Below are positions 1 through 8,125 of a DNA stretch of 37,556 bases, piece by piece (the first letter of the stretch is position 1; every line of letters begins with the position of its first letter). The translations under genes and the position numbers were made by a program. Source of the DNA: a bacterium (GTDB taxonomy: Bacteria; Patescibacteriota; Minisyncoccia; Minisyncoccales; GWA2-46-15); NCBI GenBank assembly GCA_030704795.1, contig JAUYCZ010000021.1:1-37556 (forward strand), written 5' to 3'. The notes beneath the pieces were generated by a model that saw only the letters and a list, made by a program, of their open reading frames with translations, made no database searches and was not told the DNA's origin.

Positions 1-1523
1 CGGCTGCCAATTTGGGGCTGGAAACAATTGCCGTTGACGTGGAAGTGCATTTGGCCAACCGCGGTTTGCCCGGTTTTGAAATTGTCGGCCTGCCCGACAA
101 AGCAGTGGACGAGAGCAAAGAAAGAGTGAGGGCGGCGGTGACGAGCTCCGGCATTGAGTTTCCCCCCAAGAAAATCACCGTTAACCTGGCGCCGGCCGAC
201 ATTCCCAAAGAGGGCTCTTGCTATGACTTGCCGATTGCCCTCGGGATATTAAAAAGCGTCTTACAGTTTTCTCTGCCGGAAAAATCTTTGTTTTTCGGCG
301 AGCTGTCGCTCGACGGTTCTTTGCGGCACACCCGAGGAGCTTTTTTGCTGGCGCTCTTTGCCAAGGAAGCCGGCTTTGAAAATTTATTTGTCCCCAAAGA
401 TTCGGCCAACGAAGCCAGCGTTATTAAAGGAATCAAAGTTTATCCCGTCGAGAATCTTTTTCAGCTCGTTTCCCACTTCTTAAACCGGCAGCTGATTACG
501 CCAGCGGTTTACAAAAAGGACGCAGTGGAAGACAAATTTTCGGTTCCGGCCGAATTTGATATGAAAGAAATTTTGGGGCAGGAACAGGCTAAAAGAGCCA
601 TGGAAATTGCCGCCGCCGGCAGTCACAACATCATTTTAATAGGTAGTCCTGGGTCGGGAAAAACCATGCTGGCCCGGGCTTTGCCCGGCATTTTACCCGC
701 TTTAAACGAAGAAGAATCTTTGGAAGTGACAAAACTTTATTCGGCGACCGGCAATATACCGCCCGGCGGTTCCTTAGTCACCAGCCGCCAATTCCGGGCG
801 CCTCACCACACCGCTTCCCAGGTCGGCCTCATCGGCGGCGGCGCCAAACCCCAGCCGGGAGAAATCAGCCTGGCGCATCGGGGCGTCCTTTTTCTGGACG
901 AATTCAACGAATTCCCCCGGTCGGTCATGGAGGCCCTGCGCCAGCCATTGGAGGACGGCTGTCTGACCATCTCAAGAAGCAAAGAAAGAGTGAAGTACCC
1001 GGCCGATTTTATGCTCGTCGCCTCGGCCAATCCCTGCCCCTGCGGTTATTTGGACCATCCGAAGAAAAATTGCCTTTGCTCTCTTCGCCAGATCAGAAAA
1101 TACCAGAAAAGAATTTCCGGACCCATTCTCGACCGAATTGATTTGCACGTGATTGTGCCGCCGGTCGACGTCGAGGAATTCGCGGAAAACCAAAAAGCCT
1201 CGGAATTTTTGGAGTCGTCCTCGACCATTAAAAAACGGGTGGCCTTGGCCCGGAAAAAACAGCAGCAGCGCTTTAAGAGGGAAGTCATTTATACCAATGC
1301 TCAGATGAAAAACAGCCACGTTAAAAAGTACTGTCGTCTGACAAAAGAAGTGGAACAACTTTTAAAACAGGCCGGTCTGAAATTCCAACTGTCGGCCCGC
1401 TCTTACATGAAAATGATCAAAGTCGCCCGCACTATTGCCGATTTGGAAAAAGCCGAAGAGATCACCGTGCCTCATATGGCCGAAGCTTTGCAGTACCGGC
1501 CAAAAATTTACGAAGATGTCTAA
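1..1523 (+). CDS. comM: ComM/YifB family Mg-chelatase-like AAA+ ATPase, 5'-truncated by the window edge
   Basis: Frame is open to the window start (AANLGLETIAVDVEVHLANRGLPGFEIVGLPDKAV); Walker A GSPGSGKTMLARALPGILP; FRAPHHTAS; LFLDEFNEF; CPCGY. The ORF-track start at 12 (TTG) is unlikely to be the true start. Confidence 0.95.
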   Translation, partial: AANLGLETIAVDVEVHLANRGLPGFEIVGLPDKAVDESKERVRAAVTSSGIEFPPKKITVNLAPADIPKEGSCYDLPIALGILKSVLQFSLPEKSLFFGELSLDGSLRHTRGAFLLALFAKEAGFENLFVPKDSANEASVIKGIKVYPVENLFQLVSHFLNRQLITPAVYKKDAVEDKFSVPAEFDMKEILGQEQAKRAMEIAAAGSHNIILIGSPGSGKTMLARALPGILPALNEEESLEVTKLYSATGNIPPGGSLVTSRQFRAPHHTASQVGLIGGGAKPQPGEISLAHRGVLFLDEFNEFPRSVMEALRQPLEDGCLTISRSKERVKYPADFMLVASANPCPCGYLDHPKKNCLCSLRQIRKYQKRISGPILDRIDLHVIVPPVDVEEFAENQKASEFLESSSTIKKRVALARKKQQQRFKREVIYTNAQMKNSHVKKYCRLTKEVEQLLKQAGLKFQLSARSYMKMIKVARTIADLEKAEEITVPHMAEALQYRPKIYEDV

Positions 1524-1911
1524 AACAAATTTAGAGCCTGTGCTTAACCTGGTTAAGCACTTGGAGACGGGCAGGCGGGGGGAGGAGATCGCCAGAGAAT
1601 ACTTAGAGAAAAAAGGATATAAAATAATCGAGCAAAATTACAAAACAAAATACGCGGAGATCGATTTGGTGGCCCGGCAGAAAAACGAATTGGTCTTAGT
1701 GGAAGTGAGGACAAAGACTGGAGAAGATTTTGGCGCGCCGGAAGAAACCATCAACGGGAAGAAAAAAAGAAAACTTCGCGGCAACGCCCTGGCCTACGCC
1801 CGGGCCGCCAAATGGTCGGGCCCTTTGCGGGTTGACGCCGTCTGTATCGTTTTGAAGAAAGATCATTCCGTGGAACGTTTAAACCACTATGAAAATGTCA
1901 TTGAAGATTAG
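1516..1911 (+). CDS. yraN: YraN/UPF0102 family endonuclease-like protein
   Basis: GRRGEEIAREYLEKKGYKIIEQNYKTKYAEIDLVARQ...LVLVEVRTK is typical of UPF0102. ATG at 1516 overlaps the comM stop; in-frame GTG at 1540 is an alternative start. Confidence 0.9.
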   Translation: MSKTNLEPVLNLVKHLETGRRGEEIAREYLEKKGYKIIEQNYKTKYAEIDLVARQKNELVLVEVRTKTGEDFGAPEETINGKKKRKLRGNALAYARAAKWSGPLRVDAVCIVLKKDHSVERLNHYENVIED

Positions 1912-1929
1912 CCTCAAATAGGTTATAAT
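1901..1929 (+). promoter_or_regulatory. sigma70-like promoter for the O-antigen-ligase/TPR gene pair
   Basis: TTGAAG (1901-1906), 17 nt spacer, TATAAT (1924-1929), upstream of ATG 1956. Confidence 0.65.
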
Positions 1930-1955
1930 TAATCATTAACCAACTTAACAAAAAC

Positions 1956-4403
1956 ATGATGGAACAAGCCAATTCAACGAAAACCTGGCAAAAGGTCTCT
2001 AAAACCGCGATTTTCCTGGCCGTCTTTTTAGTGCCATTAATCTTTTTGCCCTTTACCAGCAACGTTCTCGATTTTAACAAACAGACCGTTTTGGTCTTTC
2101 TTGTCCTGGCCTCGCTCTTCTCCTGGCTCTTAAAATCCTTAATCGAAGAAAGGATCACCCTGGAACTGAGCTGGTTTAATCTGGCCCCGGTCATCTTTGT
2201 TTTATTTTCCGCTCTCTCAACCTTTTTCTCGGCTTACAAGTACGCCAGTTTTTGGGGCTGGCCCTTGGTCATTGCCTCCAGTTTCCTGACTACCTTGGCT
2301 TTGGTGCTCCTCTATTTTCTCGTCATCCATCTTTTCAAGCAGCCCGAAGACGTTTTTGGCCTCATTTTTGTTTTGGTCTTTGCCGGGCTTTTGGTTTCCC
2401 TGATTTCTCTGCCCCAGATTTTGGGTAAGTTTCCCTTGCCCTTTGATTTCACCAAGGCCAATTCCTTCAATCCCATTGGCACGGTCAATTCCTTGGCCAT
2501 TTTTCTGGCCAGTCTTTTGCCCCTGGCCGCCAGCCTCATCTTTATTTCCCGTTCGAGAATGATCAAATTCCTGGTCTGGTTTTTTATCATCCTCTCCCTG
2601 TTCTTGCTTTTGGCTATTAATTTCCAGACGGCCTGGCTGGTGCTGCTGGTGGGCTCGTCTTTGATTCTCGTCTTCGGCATCTCGAGACGGGAAATCTTTA
2701 ACTTGAGCTGGCTGTTCTTGCCCATGCTCCTTTTGGCGGTGGCCTTGTTTGCTTTGGTCATGAGGGCTTCGATCATTCCCACGGCGGATCTGCCGGCCGA
2801 GGTTTCGCCAACTTTAGGCACGAGCTTTAATATCGCTTTCAGCGCGATCAAAGATTTCCGGCCGCCTTTTTCCTGGTTCTTTGGTTCTGGTCCTGGCACT
2901 TTTGTCTATGACTATGCCAAGTACAAGCCCCTGGAGATTAACCAGACGGTTTTCTGGGGAACGAGATTTGGCTCCGGCTCTTCGGAGGTGGTAGATCGCC
3001 TCGCCACCACCGGCATCTTCGGCTTTCTTTCCTTCCTGAGCGTCATCCTCACGGGTTGGATTTTGGGCTTGAGATCGATTGTCTCCCGGGAATTCAGAAA
3101 AGAGAATTTCGCCTGGATTCTGCTCATCGGCATTTTCAGCAGCTTTGCCGGACTGACCCTGGGCCTCTTCTTTTATTCGGCCAATCTGTCATCAATGTTT
3201 TTGCTCTTTTTGTTGCTGGCGGCCATCTTCAGTTTGGTGGGCGCCAAAAGCCGGAGCTTTGACCTAAAGCCCGCCGAGCCGGTGGAAGGCAAAAAGTCCA
3301 GAATGAACGCGCCTTTTGTCACCGTGGGCGTTTCCTTTGCCTTCATTGTTGTTCTCATCGCCTCCATGGGCATTTTCTTTGTCCAGGGACAAAGATACTT
3401 TGCCGAAATCAATTATCTGCAGGCCCTGCGGGCCGTGCAAAAGGGGAACAATACCGCCGCCGTCAATCACCTGGCCTCGGCTATCCGTTTGACCAATTCG
3501 TCCCAGGACAATTACTGGCGTGACTTGTCTCAGGTTTATCTTTTTCGCATCAACGAAGAGGCGGCCAAACCGGACCTGACCCAGGAAGAAAGATCTAAGA
3601 GGGTCTCAGACCTCATTACTCTTTTGGTGGCTTCGGCCAAATCCTCTTCTGACGCCTCGCCCCAGAACGTGGCCAACTGGAGCATCCGCGGCTACGTTTA
3701 CAGCCAGCTTTTAAATCTCATTAACGGTGCGGACAATTGGGCCGTCAGCGCTTACGAAGAATCCCTGAAGCTCGAGCCGGCCAACCCTTTCACTTACACC
3801 GCCCTGGGCCAGGTCTATGCCAACCGGGCTGACAACCTGGCGTCGGACAAGGAGAAAGTTGCCGAAAGGCAACAGGCCCTGGATCAGGCCCGAACTCAAT
3901 TCCAAAAAGCCAAGGACCTAAAATCAGATTATGCGCCCGCGCGCTTCCAATTGGCAATGATTGACATCCGCGAAAACAAAGTTAAAGACGCCATTACTAA
4001 ACTGGAAGAGACTAAAGTCATTGCGCCGTTTGACACCGGCCTGGCTTTTCAGCTGGGGTTGATCTATCAGGCCGATAACCAGAAAGGCAAAGCTCAAACC
4101 GAGTTCGAAAGAGCCGTCGCCTTGGATACCAATTACGCTAATGCCCGCTATTTCCTCGGCCTCTTGTATGACCAGGCCAACGAAAAACAGAAAGCCATTG
4201 ACCAGTTTGAGAAGATCGTTCAGCTCAATCCGGACAACGAATTGGTCAAAAAGATTTTGGAGAATTTGCGCGCCTCAAAGCCGGCCCTGGAAGGATTGAC
4301 CCAGGCCCAACCCCAGCCGCCCATTCAGGAAACACCCAAAGAACAGCTTCAGCCTCAACAACCCACAACTTCGCCCAAACCCTCGGTTCTCCCCAAGAAG
4401 TAG
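1956..4403 (+). CDS. Polytopic membrane protein, O-antigen ligase/polymerase (Wzy/WaaL)-like, with C-terminal TPR repeats and Pro/Gln-rich tail
   Basis: Multiple hydrophobic segments, loop motif GSGPGTFVYDYAKYKP, TPR-like repeats (ARYFLGLLYDQANEKQKAIDQFEKIVQLNPDN), tail QAQPQPPIQETPKEQLQPQQPTTSPKPS. Confidence 0.8.
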   Translation: MMEQANSTKTWQKVSKTAIFLAVFLVPLIFLPFTSNVLDFNKQTVLVFLVLASLFSWLLKSLIEERITLELSWFNLAPVIFVLFSALSTFFSAYKYASFWGWPLVIASSFLTTLALVLLYFLVIHLFKQPEDVFGLIFVLVFAGLLVSLISLPQILGKFPLPFDFTKANSFNPIGTVNSLAIFLASLLPLAASLIFISRSRMIKFLVWFFIILSLFLLLAINFQTAWLVLLVGSSLILVFGISRREIFNLSWLFLPMLLLAVALFALVMRASIIPTADLPAEVSPTLGTSFNIAFSAIKDFRPPFSWFFGSGPGTFVYDYAKYKPLEINQTVFWGTRFGSGSSEVVDRLATTGIFGFLSFLSVILTGWILGLRSIVSREFRKENFAWILLIGIFSSFAGLTLGLFFYSANLSSMFLLFLLLAAIFSLVGAKSRSFDLKPAEPVEGKKSRMNAPFVTVGVSFAFIVVLIASMGIFFVQGQRYFAEINYLQALRAVQKGNNTAAVNHLASAIRLTNSSQDNYWRDLSQVYLFRINEEAAKPDLTQEERSKRVSDLITLLVASAKSSSDASPQNVANWSIRGYVYSQLLNLINGADNWAVSAYEESLKLEPANPFTYTALGQVYANRADNLASDKEKVAERQQALDQARTQFQKAKDLKSDYAPARFQLAMIDIRENKVKDAITKLEETKVIAPFDTGLAFQLGLIYQADNQKGKAQTEFERAVALDTNYANARYFLGLLYDQANEKQKAIDQFEKIVQLNPDNELVKKILENLRASKPALEGLTQAQPQPPIQETPKEQLQPQQPTTSPKPSVLPKK

Positions 4404-4416
4404 TTGATCTTCAACT

Positions 4417-6630
4417 ATGGAATTAAAATTGAGCCGTCTTTTGTACTACGGTTTTGCGGTGCTCGTTTTTCTCGTGCCGCTTTTCTGGCTGCCTTTTTCC
4501 TTTGAAGCCTGGGAATTCCAGAAGATCTTTTTAATTTTCTTTCTGGGTCTGGCCATCGTAATTATTTCAGCCATCGAGAGCCGCCGGGAAAACCCCGGAG
4601 GTTTTTCCTTCAAGATCCTCTGGCCGTTTGATTTCCTGGTCCTGATCTTCCTGGCCTTGGCTTTGGTTTCGGCTTTTTTCTCGGTCGATAGAATCGCCAG
4701 CCTCTTTGGGTTTTACGGCCGTTTCTCCGACGGCCTGGTCGGCCTCTTAAGTTTCATCCTGGTTTATCTTTTGGCCCGGCGGCAAAAGAACACAGATCAG
4801 TTGGTCAAGATTCTGCTGGCCTCAGGCCTGATTGTGGTCGGGTTGGCTTTCTTATCTTTGACCGGGATACTTGGTCGCTTGACTGGTTTCAACGCCACTT
4901 TAAAACAACTCAACTTTAATCCGGTTTCTCCGTCTTTTGAGGGCCTGACTTTGTTTTTGGTGCCCCTGGTTTTTTTGGCTTTCGGCTTCCTCAAAGAGAA
5001 AACCAAATTTATCTTTCTGGTTTTTTCTTTGGGCCTGATCTTTTTAGTTGATTACACTCCGGCCTGGGTGGTTTTGGGGCTGACCTCTCTTCTGGCTTTA
5101 ATTTTCCTTTTCTTAAAGAGCTTTAATGACAAGGAGGGGAACTTTCTCAGGAAAAACCTGGCGCTGGCCTTATTTTTAGTATTGGCGACTTTGGGCATCA
5201 GTTTTAATCTGAATCAAGTTGTGCCGCCGGCTTTGGTCGGCTTTCCCCGCGAAGTGACTCTGGATCAAACCACCAGCTGGCAGATCGCCCAGGATTCTTT
5301 AAAGATCAGACCTTTCTTGGGGTCCGGCCCCGGCACCTTTTTTTATGATTTTTCCCGCTTTCGTCTCGCCAGTTTCAACGACGATCCTTTATGGCAAGTA
5401 AGGTTTGACCGGCCCGTTAGCCATGTGGCAGAGATGGCCGCCACGATGGGAATACTTGGCTTGCTTTCATATTTATTGCTGATCGCGACAACAATAGTGT
5501 CTAATTTTCAATTTTCTCCCGCCTTAGGCGGGATTCAATCAAATCCCTACAAACGATTGTTACTATTCGCTTTTTTGGCGACGGTGATTGGTCAGTTCGT
5601 TTATTACCAGAACGCGGTTTTGGGATTTAGTTTTTGGCTGTTCTTGGGACTGATCGCCGGTCAGACAGGCCAAGCCAAAAGCTTATCTCTGCCCTGGCTT
5701 TCTCGGTTTAAATTGCCCAGCCCGGACAGTCTGAAGGGAAGAGTTATTTTAATGGGTTCTTTTTTGATTTTTAGTCTGGTTTTGTTTTCAATCGTCTTTG
5801 TCGGCTTTCGGGTTTATGTGGCCGATTTCTTTTACAGCCAGGCTTTTCAGTCGCCCCCGGGCGATGAGAAAAGCGCTCTCTTACAGAAAGCGGTGGTCGT
5901 CAATCCTTTCTTTGCCGAATACCAGATTATTCTAGGCCGCGCCTTATTGAATTCGGCTTTGACTGATGGGCAAAAGCCCGAGCGCAACCTAACCAAGATT
6001 TTTCAGGATTTGAGCGAGGCGGCGGCCGTGGCCAAGAAGGCCACCCAACTTTCGCCCCGGTGGGTGGCCGGCTGGGAAACCCTAGGCATGATTTACCAGG
6101 AAATTCAAGGCCTGGCGACGGGCGCCGAAAAAGCCAGCCAGCAGTCTTTTGAAAAAGCGATTGAATTAGAGCCGACCAATCCCTTGCTTTATTCCCGGCT
6201 GGGAAAAGCCTTTTTCGCCCAAGATAAGTTTGACGAGGCCCAGACGCAATTTGAAAAAGCCCGTCGCCTTAAATCCGACTTGCTCGAGCCGAAACTTTAT
6301 CTGGCTTTGATTAAGGAAAAGAAAGGGGATCTGCCCGGCGCCACCCGGGGGATGGCGCATCTGCAAGAGCTCTATCCTTTGAATGCCGATACCGCTTTTC
6401 AGCTCGGCCGGCTCTACTTTAACCAGAATCAGAACGACCCGGCTATCCAGCAGTTTAAAAAGGTTTTGACCCTCAATCCTTCTCATCTCGACAGCCTTTA
6501 TTCTTTGGCCCTGGCTTTTGAAAAAAAAGGCCAGAAAACCCAGGCTCTTTCCTATCTCAAACAGGCTCTTGAGATTAGTCCGGCTAACCCAACGCTGAAA
6601 GAAAAACTAAAAGAGCTACAGGAGCAGTAG
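4417..6630 (+). CDS. Paralogous O-antigen ligase/polymerase-like membrane protein with C-terminal TPR repeats
   Basis: Same architecture as the preceding gene: VFLVPLFWLPFS start, GSGPGTFFYDFSRFR, TPRs (FEKAIELEPTNPLLYSRLGKAFFAQDKFDEAQTQFEKA). Confidence 0.8.
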   Translation: MELKLSRLLYYGFAVLVFLVPLFWLPFSFEAWEFQKIFLIFFLGLAIVIISAIESRRENPGGFSFKILWPFDFLVLIFLALALVSAFFSVDRIASLFGFYGRFSDGLVGLLSFILVYLLARRQKNTDQLVKILLASGLIVVGLAFLSLTGILGRLTGFNATLKQLNFNPVSPSFEGLTLFLVPLVFLAFGFLKEKTKFIFLVFSLGLIFLVDYTPAWVVLGLTSLLALIFLFLKSFNDKEGNFLRKNLALALFLVLATLGISFNLNQVVPPALVGFPREVTLDQTTSWQIAQDSLKIRPFLGSGPGTFFYDFSRFRLASFNDDPLWQVRFDRPVSHVAEMAATMGILGLLSYLLLIATTIVSNFQFSPALGGIQSNPYKRLLLFAFLATVIGQFVYYQNAVLGFSFWLFLGLIAGQTGQAKSLSLPWLSRFKLPSPDSLKGRVILMGSFLIFSLVLFSIVFVGFRVYVADFFYSQAFQSPPGDEKSALLQKAVVVNPFFAEYQIILGRALLNSALTDGQKPERNLTKIFQDLSEAAAVAKKATQLSPRWVAGWETLGMIYQEIQGLATGAEKASQQSFEKAIELEPTNPLLYSRLGKAFFAQDKFDEAQTQFEKARRLKSDLLEPKLYLALIKEKKGDLPGATRGMAHLQELYPLNADTAFQLGRLYFNQNQNDPAIQQFKKVLTLNPSHLDSLYSLALAFEKKGQKTQALSYLKQALEISPANPTLKEKLKELQEQ

Positions 6631-6673
6631 AAGTAGTTTAGATTTTTCTCTTTGACAAATATCATAAAAGATG

Positions 6674-6708
6674 TTATAGCGAGTACGATATATCGCTTCG
6701 CGCTATAA
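6674..6708. repeat. Palindromic dispersed element, copy R1
   Basis: TTATAGCG AGTA CGATATATCG CTTCG... CGCTATAA: 8-bp terminal inverted repeat enclosing the palindrome CGATATATCG. Confidence 0.8.
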
Positions 6709-6750
6709 TTTAGCATTGGAATGAAGACAGATCAAATCTAGGAGGACAGT

Positions 6751-7212
6751 ATGAATATCTGGTTCTTTCTCATCTTGCTTCTGCCCGTGGCAGGAGCTCT
6801 CGCTCTGCGATTCTGTTTGGAGCAAGCCATTAGGCGAGCCAGGGACACGACGCCGGACTGGGGGCAAGCACTGATCTGGGCGGGCAGCGGCTTGATGACG
6901 CTGTTCTTCCTGATTCTCGTGTCTCTTCTGGGCATGTGGTTCCTGAAGGCGGGAGTCATCGGCGCTGGACTGGCGCTGGTGGCGACAGTCTTTGGGCTAG
7001 TTTCGCCCGAACTCTGGACGGCGACGGCGGCCTGGCTGCGCGATCCCCGCCACCTGCCCTGGTTGGTCGTTCCCTTCGTTCTCGTTGGCCTGGTGATTTT
7101 CTTCCTGACCAACGGGAGCCTGGCGATCACCCTGATCTCCGAACTGCTCGTTCTGCTCGTGATCGGCTTGGGCATCGGCCTGATGTTCAGACCGTTCCGC
7201 CGGCGGAAGTAA
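6751..7212 (+). CDS. Small orphan integral membrane protein (153 aa), function unknown
   Basis: SD-like AGGAGGACAGT before ATG, about 4 hydrophobic segments, followed by a strong intrinsic terminator. No family recognised. Confidence 0.7.
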   Translation: MNIWFFLILLLPVAGALALRFCLEQAIRRARDTTPDWGQALIWAGSGLMTLFFLILVSLLGMWFLKAGVIGAGLALVATVFGLVSPELWTATAAWLRDPRHLPWLVVPFVLVGLVIFFLTNGSLAITLISELLVLLVIGLGIGLMFRPFRRRK

Positions 7213-7221
7213 GACAGAATC

Positions 7222-7269
7222 GCAAAGCCAAAAGACGGGTTTCTACGAAGAAACCCGCCTTTGCTTTTT
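7222..7269 (+). terminator. Rho-independent terminator
   Basis: CGGGTTTCT-ACGA-AGAAACCCG stem, extended by GCAAAG/CTTTGC, then TTTTT (7265-7269). Confidence 0.85.
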
Positions 7270-7289
7270 ACAAACTCTCAGGTCGGAGT

Positions 7290-7318
7290 TTGACAGAGTA
7301 TCAATAGGAAGATATTAT
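7290..7318 (+). promoter_or_regulatory. sigma70-like promoter upstream of small coiled-coil ORFs
   Basis: TTGACA (7290-7295), 17 nt, TATTAT (7313-7318). Confidence 0.6.
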
Positions 7319-7321
7319 AAT

Positions 7322-7368
7322 TATAGCGAGCGGGACGCCGCTCGATATATCGAATCCTATTCGCTATA
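7322..7368. repeat. Palindromic dispersed element, copy R2 (inverted relative to R1)
   Basis: TATAGCGA ... TCGCTATA terminal IR; internal hairpin CGAGCGG-GACG-CCGCTCG; CGATATATCG at 7343-7352. Confidence 0.8.
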
Positions 7369-7586
7369 TGATCAAGGATTTAAGCGAATTAGTTGGATAC
7401 CTGGACCAGAAGTTTCAGGAAACGGCCAAAAAAGAAGATTTATTAAAACTCGCCCGGCGGGAAGAATTCGACGTTCCCAAAAGAGAGATTCGCGAAGATC
7501 TACGCGACCTAAAGGAAAAAGTTCAAGCGTTGACGGCTTCTGTTGATCGACTCGTTCAAGCCGTAAATAATATCAAAACCAGATAG
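7368..7586 (+). CDS. Small charged, probably coiled-coil protein (72 aa)
   Basis: Heptad-like KREIREDLRDLKEKVQALTASVDRLVQAVNNIK. Start codon overlaps repeat R2. Confidence 0.55.
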   Translation: MIKDLSELVGYLDQKFQETAKKEDLLKLARREEFDVPKREIREDLRDLKEKVQALTASVDRLVQAVNNIKTR

Positions 7587-7594
7587 CGATAGCG

Positions 7595-7849
7595 ATGACG
7601 ATGAATCTTACTCCAGAAGACATCCAAAAATTGATTGAGGTTTTTGCGACTAAAGATGATTTGAAGGAAGCCACAAAAGATCTTGCTACTAAGAGCGATT
7701 TTAATGAATTAATGACCGCCATTGACGCTTATGCCAAGAAAGCAGATACTTATTTCCAGGAGATGGTGATGTTGTCGCGCAAAGTGGACCGTCATGAAAA
7801 ATGGCTTTTGCAACTGGCGGAAAAACTCGGCATCAAACTCGAATATTGA
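7595..7849 (+). CDS. Small coiled-coil protein (84 aa) with ATKDDLKEATKDLATKSDF repeats
   Basis: Repeated ATK(D/S)D(L/F) motifs and helical composition; in series with the preceding small ORF. Confidence 0.6.
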   Translation: MTMNLTPEDIQKLIEVFATKDDLKEATKDLATKSDFNELMTAIDAYAKKADTYFQEMVMLSRKVDRHEKWLLQLAEKLGIKLEY

Positions 7850-7856
7850 AGGCGGC

Positions 7857-7886
7857 TTGACAACAATTGTCAAAACGTTTTATTAT
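7857..7886 (+). promoter_or_regulatory. Candidate distal rpoBC promoter with -35 in an inverted repeat
   Basis: TTGACAA-CAA-TTGTCAA (7857-7873); TTGACA, 18 nt, TATTAT (7881-7886). Confidence 0.5.
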
Positions 7887-7904
7887 TATTCTAGACTTAC
7901 CCAC

Positions 7905-7933
7905 TAGACATTTTCTGGGTTCTTTGCTATACT
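7905..7933 (+). promoter_or_regulatory. Candidate proximal rpoBC promoter
   Basis: TAGACA (7905-7910), 17 nt, TATACT (7928-7933); gives a roughly 185-nt leader. Confidence 0.5.
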
Positions 7934-8125
7934 TAGCCCATCGCCAATTTAAATAATTTTTAAGTTAACTTGAAGCCCATTAGGCTTACTTAAAGACTTA
8001 AACCATTCTAACCCCAAGCTTTTCGGGGATTTTTTAGCTTCAAGAACCTTGCTTCGCAAGAACTTAATTTCGTCAGAAAAAAACTTGTTTATTCTCGCTA
8101 ACGCTCGAATTAGCTTTGCTCGAAA

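Noticed and set aside
972-1358. Antisense ORFs inside comM, rpoB, rpoC, ftsK, uvrA and groEL (e.g. 972-1358, 12762-13160, 34334-34720)
   Set aside because: They overlap strongly conserved CDSs on the opposite strand, have low-complexity or unrecognisable translations and no RBS context; treated as shadow ORFs.
6936-7307. Overlapping + strand ORF (123 aa) within 6751-7212
   Set aside because: Arg/Pro-rich out-of-frame translation crossing the intrinsic terminator; the SD-led membrane ORF is far better supported.
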